A stretch of 64,000 nt of DNA from Ceratopteris richardii (lineage: Eukaryota; Streptophyta; Polypodiopsida; Polypodiales; Pteridaceae). This document shows, piece by piece, positions 19,022 through 29,490 of this stretch (positions are counted from its first letter, which is position 1; each line of letters begins with the position of its first letter). The notes beneath the pieces were generated by a model. The model was not told where the DNA came from. It ran no database searches and was given only the letters and a program-made list of their open reading frames with translations. Position numbers and translations under genes: made by a program. The stretch spans positions 147,234,907 to 147,298,906 of the forward strand of contig CM035408.1 of the NCBI GenBank assembly GCA_020310875.1, in the 5' to 3' direction.

Positions 19022-19554
19022 CACGACCGATGTAAGCGAAAAGGGCCATCCGACAATTTCAGATTGCACTAGTCGCTTGCATCGATCATCTTCACTTATC
19101 TCGTCTCCTCTGCTTTATGCCTTGAGACATGCTCTTCTAATATTGAAATACCAAACCTTGGATTGCAATTTGCACCAAGTTCTCCACTCTCTCTTATATT
19201 ACTTGGTAGTTTGCATTTGTACCATGATAATTTCTCTCGCGGTAGTTTGCTAACACGACCGATGTAAGCGATAAGGGCCATCCGACAATTTCAGATTGCC
19301 CTAGTCGCTTGCATCGGTCGTCTTCACTTATCTCGTCTCCTCTGCTTTATGCCTTAAGACATGCTCTTCTAATATTGAAATACCAAACCTTGGATTGGAA
19401 TTTGCACCAAGTTCTCCACACTCTCTTATATTACTTGGTAGTTTGCGTTTGTACCATGATAATTTCTCTCGCGGTAGTTTGCTAACACGACCGATGTAAG
19501 CGATAAGGGCCATCCGACAATTTCAGATTGCACTAGTCGCTTGCATCGGTCGTC
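19022..19554. repeat. Palindrome array, 232-bp period (palindromes 16-18)
   Basis: 19022-19090, 19254-19322 and 19486-19554, exactly 232 bp apart, each 69 bp, with arms of CACGACCGATGTAAGCGA type. The 163-bp spacers are near-identical. This array is intergenic, between the 3' ends of the CENH3-Ulp1 gene and the BAH-like gene, so the palindromes are not tied to introns. Confidence 0.92.
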
Positions 19555-20053
19555 TTCACTTATCTCGTCTCCTCTGCTTTATGCCTTAAGACATGCTCTT
19601 CTAATATTGAAATACCAAACCTTGGATTGGAATTTGCACCAAGTTCTCCACACTCTCTTATATTACTTGTTATGTGTACCATGATAATTTCTCTTGCATT
19701 ACTTGAGGACAGAAAAGTTGGATAGAATCAAATTATTTAGCTGAGACTAGTGTGCACCTTTGATAGACTATAATTATTAAATTGAAATTAGATATTCAAT
19801 TCTAGATCTCTTCTTCATCTAGAATTAACTTATGCAAGTTCCTGTATAATTATTTCTTAGTCATCAATTCACTCCTGCAAAAAAAATCAATGGAAATATG
19901 AAATTAAGGACCTAAAAAATATCTAAGACATTTAAAATTAATAATTTAACACACATTGTTTGTAACCATCCTGCCAAGAAAATTCAATGGAAGTATCAAT
20001 AGAAGCTTCTATTAGATGAAGATACATTATGTAAGAATGTCAGGGTTAACTTG
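19555..20053. other. 3' spacer before the BAH-like gene
   Basis: A/T-rich. The first 130 bp continue the 232-bp repeat spacer; after that I see nothing. Confidence 0.5.
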
Positions 20054-21296
20054 TTACAATCTTAAAGGTTGGAACTTAATCACCCTTGGTGGCAGGCAGC
20101 TTATGCAAGATAATGATTTCTCTGATCTAATGTTAACTATTGCATCATCAATTGAGAATTTACACTGAGATGATACCTCATCAAGGTATTCTAGAAGCTC
20201 CCTTACATTTCTGAGATTCCAATTTGCAGTGACAATTATTTTCCTTGATTGAAAATCTGGATGAATCAATACTTCTAACTCAAATTCTGGACAGCTCTCC
20301 TCTGAGTCCAAGGCTATCCAAAGTCCAAGCTTTTTTTTCCACCTTCTATAGTCATATCCTAGAACCAAAGATTGTCGACATATCTGATATGAGATTGAAA
20401 GAGAATTGGGACTAACTTTACATAAAATAATGTCAACTAGCTTTTGAACTTCTTTGCTATCCCATTCCCTACCTAAAACATCATCAATCTCTGAAATAGG
20501 AACTCTCCTATTCAACCACATTGTTTTTGTTTTCTGTAATAACATGTTTTTAAAGCATGCTACAAAGACATGAATAGGCAAAAACCATTGAATCTTTATC
20601 CTTCTCGAAATTCGGCCTGCTGACATTGCCTTCTGGATGTCAAATTTAATTTTGCAGAGAAAACTTGAAACTGTTGAATGATCAGGAGCATCCCAATCTA
20701 ATGAAGAGATGCAAGGACTAGGTACGTGTACAAGAATTCCATAAGAACTCCTCCCTGACGGCACTTGATAATCTGCATAATGGACAAATAACTCTATGCT
20801 ATTGAAGAATTGAACAGATTTCTCTGCATACATGAGTTCTGCATATTCCTTATGAAGAACTCTGAATGTTCCTGTTAAACATTCAACAGGTTGCCATTCC
20901 ACAATATTGGAAGGAAAGATATCTGCAGTACAAAAACATATGTTTCATTATACAAAATCAACTGGAATGATAGAAGAGCATTGTCAAACTTCACTTACAG
21001 TACGAAGGGAATTGCAGATGATTTTCTAGAACAAGATCCTTAGCGGTGTACACATGTTGTACTCGTGCAAACCAACCGCATCTCTTCAATTTGAAACTGA
21101 GAATACGTCCCTTCCAATGGTTTCTTGTGTTGTCTCTTTTGGCACGCTTGACTTTATGGACACCTCTACAGCTAGGAAGCATAGTAACCCAGTCATTTAC
21201 TTTCACAGAAAGAGGTTTCCACAAAGAATCCTCTCTTTTGTTGTAAACCTCACATGAAGTTACGCGATTGGAAGGACGACGAGAAGAAGAAGCCAT
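20054..21296 (-). CDS. BAH-domain-like protein of the transposon, two exons
   Basis: Exon 1 is 21296-20999 and exon 2 20922-20054, joined by TACT/GTAAGT and TGTACTGCAG/AT, giving 388 residues. Residues about 28-125 follow the layout of a bromo-adjacent homology domain: VKVNDWVTM, then WKGRILSFK, GWFARVQHVY, and a final PVECLTGTFRVLHKEYAEL. BAH domains read nucleosomes or histone marks in nuclear proteins. The match is by pattern only and is moderate. The remaining 260 residues (IKIQWFLPIHVFVACFKNML; WKKKLGLWIALDSEE; WNLRNVRELLEYLDE) belong to no family I know. It lies just inside the right inverted repeat, convergent with the CENH3-Ulp1 gene. A chromatin-binding partner for the fusion is an attractive inference. 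Confidence 0.6.
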
Positions 21297-21706
21297 TTGA
21301 ACTTAGGAGAAGAAGAATGTTCAAAGCGAGAAACCGACGTTCACAAATTTTGGCAGTAATTATAGAAAAAAAGGCTTTGTACACGTGGAAACTTTTGATT
21401 TGATGTTAACCCTGTCGTTGAATGATCATGACATTTTGTGAACCCAAAAATATTTCGTATCTTCAAAAATCAATTCCTTCTTGGAAATTCGAGAATATGC
21501 TTTGTGTAGTGTGCAAAAGTATCTTTTTTTGCATCAAACCGAAAAATTGTACACTGAATACGAGACTCTTCATCACTTTAGCGGCGCTTTGAAAGAAAAT
21601 TGTATTAAAAAAAGAAATTCTCCATACGGTTAAAAGAGACAGCAATGTTATATTCTTGTACACATGGAAAGACGCTATTTGTCAATTTCCTTAATCTCTC
21701 ATTAGC

Positions 21707-21741
21707 AAACAGCCCCTTTTCGGCCGTTTTTCGCCCTAATG
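21707..21741 (-). repeat. Right terminal inverted repeat
   Basis: The reverse complement reads CATTAGGGCGAAAAACGGCC and then GAAAAGGGGC, matching the left end over the first 20 bases exactly. Confidence 0.85.
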
Positions 21742-22199
21742 CTATGAGGTTTGCAATTATATTTTTGCAATAGAGAGAGCTTCTTGGAGCATCATCCTTC
21801 TTGCTTACTTGTGAGTGTATGTGTGCATACATGATGTTGTCTAGTGTGTGCTTTCTTTGCCCTTGTTGTAGGTGCATGTGCTATCATCTTGTCGCATGTG
21901 GTCTTCATACGATCAACTAGTCACCCTCTTGATCCAACATTCTTTTACTGTGTTGTACTTGTGAGCACTCCGCCATTCCATATAAGGATACTCTGAGCCT
22001 CATGCCTTCTATCTCCAACCACCCCCATCTTGGAATCCACTCAACTAGTTTCAATTCCTCTCTCTTGCATCGAACCCACATGTTACTCCTTTGAATCCTC
22101 TGATAGCACAAACACATGTGGGCATCCTGAATACATCCCCATCTATCGTGGATTCTCCTGGTAATTTGCACACTCTTTAGCATTCATGGTCGCTCACAT
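21742..22199. other. Flank of the giant transposon
   Basis: No gene recognised in about 460 bp between the right inverted repeat and a copia scrap. Confidence 0.45.
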
Positions 22200-22660
22200 T
22201 TGAACATACCGCTGATACAACTAGGGACTATTCTTTTAGTCTCGGCCATTCTTAGGGAGCCACACATCCCTGAACAAAGACAATTTCCACATCTTGACTT
22301 GGGGGCATCCCTTGACGACAACCCTTTGTGTACGCGCTCAATCCACGAGATCTATTTTGATCCCACTTCTCTACTAAATGTTGACGTTGCCGCCATCATC
22401 CATGATCCTATATCCACGCCCAATATCGTGTCGGATCCTGATGCATCCGCTTGGTGGTAAGCTATGGCTAAGGAATATGAATCTCTCATGCGTCATAAGA
22501 CATGGACTCTTGAGTCTTGAGTCTTGGCTTGGATTTCATTGACAAATTTTCTCCTATGTTTCTTCTGTCCTCCCTCGCATTCTTTTTGCTATTGCTGCCG
22601 AATTCGACCTAGAAATTGATCATCTTGATGCGCAGAAAAGGAGACAAAAAAAACGTGCAG
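22200..22660 (+). pseudogene. Ty1/copia scrap (linker and start of reverse transcriptase)
   Basis: Pieces in several frames read AMAKEYESLMRHKTWTL (about 22460-22515), a broken version of the GVDYDETFSPV region (about 22535-22560), and AIAAEFDLEIDHLDA (about 22590-22633). These are consecutive in copia reverse transcriptases but are split here by stops and shifts. A decayed fragment with no LTR seen. Confidence 0.6.
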
Positions 22661-22823
22661 ACAAGTTGAGAACATCCATCATGGATTGAGATCACTATAA
22701 GACTAAGTTTTTCAGGAAAGTATGAGACGCCAACAACTATGTATGGGCGTTGATTATCCCATATCTTTACAAAAGAATGAAAAAATCCCAAGTATTAGTC
22801 TGATGGAGGAAAGTGTAGAGCTC

Positions 22824-24701
22824 TTAAATTTCAATTGTCTTCTGATTAAGAGCTTGGTAGTGCCACACCTCCTGCCTGACAAAATCTGGATCAAGAAACC
22901 TCAAGAGGAAGAGGAAGAGCATGTATACATCTCCAAAGTTGTTGAGAAATCCAAGTGAAGCATAGATGACAGGCACATTCACATTGTACATTGCTTCACC
23001 TTTCATCCACCATTTATGATTCAGCGTCTGCAGACAGCCTGCATTCAATGCATTCTTGCCAATTTTCTGCACAGCCATTGAAGAAACTCTGCCAGCAATG
23101 GTGGCTGTCCCAAGGGAAATGCCATTGCGGTCAGCAAGCATCTGTACTCTTTTCGGATCCATCACATTCCCTGTATAGTCTGACAAAGTGAATGCAATGC
23201 TCGAACCTCGTTCTGCAGATGACAACGGCGAGTAAAGCTTTACCAGTGCAATTCTATCGCCCAGCGGATGCCTTAGCTTCAGGAGAGAAGACACGAGCCA
23301 ATCTGACAGAGCTCGCAAACGAATAGCAACACCATTATAGCCTAGAATATCTGCATAATCAAGGCCTCTGAAAGCGAAGTCCACATCCATAGATGTGACA
23401 TAGTTGAAAGGTCTGGAATATATGGTACCCCTGGAAGACGAGTCAACCTGGGTAGTAGTGTCCTCGCTGCTTGAAAAGCTTGCCCATCCATTATATTTTT
23501 CATCATACGCATCGTATGAAGAAAATATACGAGAGGCCTGCATGGTACTTAGCTCCATGGAAACCGACACATCCTGGAATGAACAAGGATCATCTAGTGC
23601 AGCAGTGCCGAATTTCGCTTCGTTATGAGATGAAATCGCATTAGAGCTCACCATTATGCTTGTTGTCCCGTTCCTACTACAATCAGAAAATCCAGCGTTG
23701 GATGCAATGTCATGCATCTGTTTCACAAACTTTTCACGAGGGGATGACTGATAAGAGTACAACTCGGAGATGTCATTGGGTTTGGAAGACGGAACCGTTG
23801 CCGGAACTATCTTTACCATGCCCATGAATCGTGCTCGGGAAGAGGCACCTAAACTTTGAAGAACAGGCCGTTTTATCAATAGGCAGCCGAATCCTGCAGG
23901 ATCCTCACCAAATACATGGTAAAAGGAGCAAATGATGAAGTCAGGAGAGAAGAACGACAGTCGCATGGACTCTGAAAACTTTGCTTCTGCACAAGTGGCA
24001 TCCAAAAGCACATGCCATCCGTTCCGCTGAGCTTCCAGAATCCATTGTGGAGAAATCTTGCGTCCTGTAACGCGTGATGAATAAGGATAAGCATAAAGGC
24101 CCTTCTTGCTAAGCTTATCGGAGCTCGAACTCCTCCTACACTGTAGTTTCCTATGCAGATCCTTTTCATCTACCCGTAAGTCAGGGACTGATAAGTTTAC
24201 CGATCGAATACGAGCACCTTTCGCATTAGCGCATTCGGCGACTGCTTCAACGTTCTCACAGATATGATCGTAGGCATGCAGGAAATTCTGTGAATCGTGA
24301 AAGGGATATGAGTGCGCCAATAGCCTGAAGGCAGAAAGGGCATTCGCAGTGAAGACAATGTAGTAATCTTCATCCAACTTAAGATACTCCAGGACGCGCT
24401 TCCTGAAGATCCCTTCCATATAGCCGCCTTCCATATAGATGGCATTCGTAGCCAGGTTTGCAGAGGTGGGAGACAAGCGTATGCCGAAACCTCCATCTTC
24501 CGTGTGTCTGCTCCTTTGGGAACTTGAAAAAAGGCCTATCCCCGTGTAATCCAGACAAACATGACCCTCCTCATCAAGGTGGGGATACTCTTCCTGCCTC
24601 CAAGCATCGATGGCCATTGTTCTTCTGTACAGATGATAAGACGATAAAAACTCCGAGAACGACTCTTCTTTCCTGTCCTCATAGTGAGATATTAGCCTCA
24701 T
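22824..24701 (-). CDS. MOCOS-like PLP-dependent (cysteine desulfurase-fold) protein
   Basis: A single-exon, intact protein of 625 residues, the only ordinary host gene in the window. It resembles the plant group of molybdenum-cofactor-sulfurase N-terminal-like proteins: ESFSEFLSSY, LDYTGIGLFSSS, a fold-type-I core (YYIVFTANALSAFRLLAHSYPF; VLLDATCAEAKF; PDFIICSFYHVFGEDPAGFGCLLIK) and a C-terminus HVDSL-type region and SLGFLNNFGDVYMLFLFLLRFLDPDF. In molybdenum cofactor sulfurases the Schiff-base lysine sits in SFYK; here it is SFYH, so PLP binding or catalysis may be changed. No C-terminal MOSC domain is present. The start at 24701 fits the N-terminus; an in-frame stop lies just upstream. Its biological role is not established. 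Confidence 0.88.
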   Translation of the reverse strand: MRLISHYEDRKEESFSEFLSSYHLYRRTMAIDAWRQEEYPHLDEEGHVCLDYTGIGLFSSSQRSRHTEDGGFGIRLSPTSANLATNAIYMEGGYMEGIFRKRVLEYLKLDEDYYIVFTANALSAFRLLAHSYPFHDSQNFLHAYDHICENVEAVAECANAKGARIRSVNLSVPDLRVDEKDLHRKLQCRRSSSSDKLSKKGLYAYPYSSRVTGRKISPQWILEAQRNGWHVLLDATCAEAKFSESMRLSFFSPDFIICSFYHVFGEDPAGFGCLLIKRPVLQSLGASSRARFMGMVKIVPATVPSSKPNDISELYSYQSSPREKFVKQMHDIASNAGFSDCSRNGTTSIMVSSNAISSHNEAKFGTAALDDPCSFQDVSVSMELSTMQASRIFSSYDAYDEKYNGWASFSSSEDTTTQVDSSSRGTIYSRPFNYVTSMDVDFAFRGLDYADILGYNGVAIRLRALSDWLVSSLLKLRHPLGDRIALVKLYSPLSSAERGSSIAFTLSDYTGNVMDPKRVQMLADRNGISLGTATIAGRVSSMAVQKIGKNALNAGCLQTLNHKWWMKGEAMYNVNVPVIYASLGFLNNFGDVYMLFLFLLRFLDPDFVRQEVWHYQALNQKTIEI

Positions 24702-25330
24702 CCTTGAGGTCCGCAGAAAATTCTATCACTTTCGTGCCCCCGAGCCAGAAGTTTCTGAGTTGTCTGAACCAGTGAAAGATCTTTCACGATGAAATCCCGC
24801 TGGACTAGAAGCTGTTACTCTATTTCCCACTAAACTACAGCTCCACGAGATGATTTGAGCCTCGTATATCCTACAAGTAGTAGAAAATGCATCGCTTGGC
24901 CGCCATGGCAGGTATGGAATCTGGACTCGGCAACCTAGTTCCGTGGAACCTATGAAAGTGACAGCAGCAAATAACAGTGAACACGAGCAATGCAGACGAA
25001 CAAGATTGGACACAGAAGATAGAGTGGGGAATATGATGGATCCAGCAGCGATGCCTGATTCTTCTACACGATTTCTCCTTATATGCGCAGTTTCAAGTTG
25101 CAGCTCTTGGACTTTGAAGTCCACTGTCTGACGCGTATGCCTCTCTTCGACGCGGAGTTTTCGACAGTTGAACGTGTTTCTTCCTCCATTACAAGTTGTA
25201 GATAATCAATGACGTTTTGGCGCGGAGCTCCTTTATCACTTAACAGCACAAAGGCAGACAGACAGACTCCCTAATTGTAGGGGTTGAAGATGCAATCATG
25301 CATGCACCGGTTTTATTTCTCATAACGAGA
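24702..25330. promoter_or_regulatory. 5' region of the PLP gene
   Basis: This stretch should hold the promoter and leader of the minus-strand gene ending at 22824. I could not single out a convincing TATA box. A 132-codon open frame on the minus strand (25124-24726) has no recognisable content. Confidence 0.4.
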
Positions 25331-25337
25331 GCTTGAT

Positions 25338-25513
25338 CTTTTTTTTTTCCTAGAGTACAATGAATTGGAAATACACACTCACACACCCAACCTCATAACG
25401 TAGAGGCACCCATCATGAGAGACTCATGGACATGTCCAGCCAAGACTTGAACTTAGGACTTCCTCCCACACCTTCAAGGCATCAGCCACTAGGTTATGCA
25501 GGCTTGGACTTTT
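25338..25513 (-). mobile_element. tRNA-related SINE, copy 1
   Basis: On the minus strand: a TAGTGGCTGATG-like A box, a TTCAAGTC B box about 35 bp later, a non-tRNA body, and an A-tail seen as T10 at 25338-25348. It is about 85-90% similar to copy 2 by eye. Its target duplication is not clear. Confidence 0.55.
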
Positions 25514-25591
25514 AAGCTGCTTATACTTCCAATCTGCTTGCCTAAGGTCTCAAGGCTCTTATATGCTCACTGTAGCACGAAAAAGTATTCT

Positions 25592-25761
25592 GCCTTTTTT
25601 TCAGAGAGTAGAATGAATTGGAAATACACACTCACACACCCAATCTCGTAAGGTAGAGGCACTCATCATGAGAATCTCATGGACATGTCCAGCCAAGACT
25701 TGAATTCAGGATTTCCTCCCACAGCTTCAAGGCATCAGCCACTAGACTCCGCAGGCTCGAC
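25592..25761 (-). mobile_element. tRNA-related SINE, copy 2, with target duplication
   Basis: Same structure as copy 1: A box TAGTGGCTGATG, B box TTCAAGTC, and an A-run (T7-8 on the plus strand at about 25595-25602). AAGTATTCT flanks it at 25583-25591 and 25762-25770, a likely target duplication. Two copies in the same orientation 90 bp apart are probably independent insertions. Confidence 0.6.
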
Positions 25762-25770
25762 AAGTATTCT

Positions 25771-26769
25771 ACATTTTGATAGTGAAGTTTGTTGAACATG
25801 TTTTCGTCTTTCTTGGGACTTTCTTATCTTGCTAGGAGGTTTTTCCCCTGGTTTTATGAGGTGTTTCACCTGGTTATAATCTTGACAAGCTATTCATCTT
25901 TCAGAAATGGGCCAAAAGTTTATACATGATGATTTTTTTTTAGTATCATGAAGAACTTAATGAAATGCATCAAAAGTTTATACATGCCGAGGAACTTTGT
26001 CATTATGATCCAATCTGAAGAGGAAGTTCTTCCCATATTTCAACCTACAAAATAAAAAAGAAAGGTGGAAAAGTCAAATGACCCAAACAAAGCTTCTATA
26101 TCTCTTATTAAACCGTCCAAAAGTATGATAGACCCCATTAGAATTGTAAATAAAAAAATATATGGTTTAATAGTTCTTTCATAAATGTTTATATCATATG
26201 ACTATAGAAACTAAAGTGACTGGTTTTCATCTCATGGTGAATGTTAACAAAATAAGTAATAATATGGTCCGGTATATGTTATGGATGATCTTTTGAGGAA
26301 CAAAATGGTAAGCAAAAACATCATGTTTAATAAGAACAAGTAGATTGTTGTCCAACTCCATGCTCCTTTGAATGTAACTACTATGAACATATATACTTCT
26401 AACTCGTATGCTGACCCTAAAGCTTGATGGTCTCGCATAGATATGAAGTTTCTCAAAAGTGGCATTATGGAAAAATAAATTATTCATGATCATTAGACAA
26501 CATTTTAAGTTTCATGCTCCAATCAAAGCTTGGCTCATTAGAATACGATACATTCAAATGTTTTTTGTGCATTATAAGTCCGTAGCCACGGTGATAACAT
26601 CTAGGAGAAGGATGCTGATTGAAAAAAGAAAATGCTTGATTTGAACATTTTCTTGAAGCTTCTAGAAATTCCAAGCATATTAATAAGAGCTATCATTCAA
26701 AAAGGTAAAAATATAGATAGGAAGAACTCTTGGGGCGTTTACTCCCAACAACCTCCCACTTGCAGGTCC
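25771..26769. other. Intergenic, no gene recognised
   Basis: A/T-rich sequence of about 1 kb. Short open frames show no family features. It may be old retrotransposon 3' sequence in front of the next copia remnant. Confidence 0.45.
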
Positions 26770-27400
26770 AGTAAAGTTACTTTAAGCTATGTAACTCCGA
26801 TATCTTTATGCATAAATTATATTTTGCCTTGGTTGGGCATTTACTGAGAGCTTCTATTAGATTTTGTGAAGCATTGACCTTGATCAAAGTGATTAGACCA
26901 TCCTCAAGCACATCTCTCATGAAGTGATATCCCACATCAATATGTTTCATGTTTGTATTTAACGTTGCAATCTGTGCCAAATATATGGCACCCTTGTTAT
27001 CAACCAAGGATGGGTATCTTGTCACAAAAACCCAACCCATAGCATAGGTATGTTGACCATTTAGCTTCCTTGGAAGCCACTATATCTGAAATATAGTAGA
27101 TAGTGAACTCTCTTCTCAAGTCTAGAGCACCATGAAGTAGCACCACCTACAAGTGTATAAGCATAACCACTTTTGGATTTGTGTTTGTCCATATCACTTA
27201 CCATGTCCAAGTCACAAAATCCCTTTCATTCGAATGGACCCCTACCATGCCATAAGCATTTGCCTTTGGTGCTCTTCAGGTATGTCATAATAGACTTGAT
27301 TGCATCCCAATGTGCTTGGACTATCAATGCATTAACTTACAAATCTCATTGTCTAAGAAATTCCATGTTTTATAGCAATAAATTGCATACATAAATGATC
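26770..27400 (-). pseudogene. Ty1/copia remnant (RNase H end)
   Basis: Minus-strand pieces read DNKGAIYLAQ, KHIDVGYHFMRDVLEDG and a degenerate A-D-x-L-T-K tail (EALSKCPTKAKYN), which is the C-terminal RNase H segment of copia Pol. Upstream traces continue to about 27400 with many stops. Confidence 0.65.
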
Positions 27401-27439
27401 CACAAGATGAAGCATATTGTACACCTTTCATGTAATTGG

Positions 27440-27740
27440 TTGCTTCACTACAACATATGAGGGGCATATCAATGCTAGCCATATCGATGGTCATGCCTCG
27501 ATGCTGGTATGACTGTTGGAAATGCCTGGAAAGACCACATAAGTGATACCAATGGTTAGTTGACCGTCGATATAACCATTAGAAAGGCTTGTTGTCGCTA
27601 TATGCATCGGAATTTTTTGCATCGGTATAGGTGTCAGTATGAGCGTCGATATGAGCATTAGTAATATCCTAGAAATATCGATGCATATATCGACACATAT
27701 ATCGATGCCTATACTGACGCCTATATCGACAACGTGTTTT
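27440..27740. repeat. TCGATAT-rich minisatellite with inverted copies
   Basis: Variants of ATATCGATGC, GTCGATATAGGC and GTCAGTATAGG recur on both strands, so parts of the tract can pair with each other around the centre at about 27665. No coding content. Confidence 0.5.
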
Positions 27741-28127
27741 TAACATAACCAGACTTGAGAGCAAAAACTTGACATTTGCTACTATTTTGAACTGTGTACT
27801 TCTCGTGTTGAGTTTTCACACGTGCATACATTGTGCTCGTCCACCTACATTGTGATTGTATTGTGGAGACACACACACATAGATCTCTCTCTATACACAC
27901 ACATCTCTCGCTCTCTCTAGATCTCAGATCTTGGTAAGTGATGCACGTACTTTCATCCTTTCTCTTTCTCTATGTTTTCTCTTTTCTAAGTTCTCTTTTC
28001 TTTGGTTTTGCAAGAGCTTTTTGGCATCAATTCTTTGCAATTTGATGGGAGACGATGTTGATTGGGCTCTGACGACAATGATATGAAGAATTACATTGAT
28101 GTAAGTGATTGTTTTGTTCGCTATTAG

Positions 28128-28234
28128 AAATATAGATAGAGAGAGAGAGAGATAGAGATAGAGAGATATGAGAGAGAGAGAGAGAAAGAGATGAAAGAGA
28201 GAGAGAAATTAAGAGAGTGAGAGAGAGAGTTGAA

Positions 28235-28269
<35 letters not shown>

Positions 28270-28512
28270 TGTAAGAGGGAGAGAATATGAGAGAGAGAGA
28301 GAAAGAGAGAAATCTAGAGACACATACACACATAGATGTAAGTGATTGCTATGTTCTTTATTAGAAAATTTAATAGAGATAGAGAGAGAAAGAGAGAGGT
28401 AGAGATGAAAGAGAGAGATAAAGAGAGAGAGAGAGAGAGATAAAGAGAGAGAGAGAGATAAAAGAGAGAGAGAAAGAGAGAGGGAGATAAAGAGAGAGAG
28501 ATAGAGATACAT
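28128..28512. repeat. (GA)n microsatellite
   Basis: Impure (GA)n with interruptions, broken at 28318-28375 by a short phrase that repeats unit sequence at 28095-28135 (AGATGTAAGTGATTG...). The open frames it creates are Ser/Leu-rich artefacts. Confidence 0.9.
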
Positions 28513-29490
28513 ACACACACACAAGTGCATACTCATACACACACATACATACACATATACATACACATACATACACATATACATACACATACATATGTAT
28601 ATATTGCATACACTTACATGCATACACATACACACATATGCATACACATACACTCACATACATACACACACAAGAGAGACACATATACATACACACACAC
28701 ACACACATATTCATACACACACTTTTTCACACATACACACATATATACATACACACCTAGACACACACACACACTCACATACATACGCACACATATACAT
28801 ACATGTTTTAGATCTAGGTCTTTAGGATTAGGCTTTTTGGTTTTTTACACACATACACATATGCATACACACATAGATACATACATACATATATATATAC
28901 ACATGCATACATGCACATACACATACACATACATCACATATAAATACACACATACACACATATACATGTTTTAGGGTTAGGGTTCTAGGATTAGGGTTTT
29001 AGAATTTTACATACATGCACACATACACATATATATATATATACACATGCATACACACAGATACATGTTTTAGCTTTAGGTTGTTAGGATTAGGGTTTTA
29101 GGGCTTTTACACATGCATACACATATACACATATAATACATATACATATACACATATATATACACATAGATACACACATATACATGTTTTAGGTCTAGGT
29201 CTTTAGTATTAGGGTTTAAGGGTTTTTACACATGCATACACACATATACATACAAATATGTACACAGACACATACATACACACATGCATATGCATACATA
29301 CATACACACACATATGTATACACACATACATACACACATATGCACACACACATATACATACATGTTTTAGATCTAGGTATTTAGGATTAGGCTTTTAGGT
29401 TTCTTACATACATACACATATGTGTACGCACATATATACATAGATAGATAGATACATACATACATACATACATACACACACATGCATACA
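28513..29490. repeat. (TACA)n/(CA)n tract with telomere-like blocks
   Basis: Impure (TACACA)n alternates with five blocks of 30-40 bp made of degenerate plant telomere words (TTTAGGG, GATTAGGGTTTTAG), starting near 28805, 28967, 29066, 29184 and 29363. Each block is introduced by CATGTTTTAG. The block plus microsatellite is thus a higher-order repeat of roughly 100-180 bp. Confidence 0.8.

Larger units (their letters stand above)
6744..21741. mobile_element. 15-kb TIR DNA transposon with four genes (family not recognised)
   Basis: The two ends are inverted copies. Both begin CATTAGGGCGAAAAACGGCC (20 of 20 identical), followed by an imperfect continuation (x-AAAA-x-GGG-x-C). Between them lie four spliced genes in order transposase-like (+), unknown (-), CENH3-Ulp1 fusion (+), BAH-like (-), and 18 copies of a 69-70 bp palindrome that I find nowhere else in the window. 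The span is 14,998 bp, or 12,829 bp without the nested LTR element and its duplicated 5 bp. No clear target-site duplication can be assigned because the termini extend into the palindromic pair CATTA/TAATG; only AT or TA is shared by both flanks. Delimitation rests on the inverted repeats plus palindrome distribution. The superfamily is open. Confidence 0.8.

Noticed and set aside
24726-25124. 132-codon minus-strand frame upstream of the PLP gene as an extra exon
   Set aside because: No similarity to the family N-terminus and no convincing splice junction; the PLP protein already begins normally at 24701.
28027-28974. Long open frames of 116-208 codons on both strands
   Set aside because: They are translations of (GA)n and (TACA)n microsatellites (Ser/Leu and Tyr/Thr/His runs).
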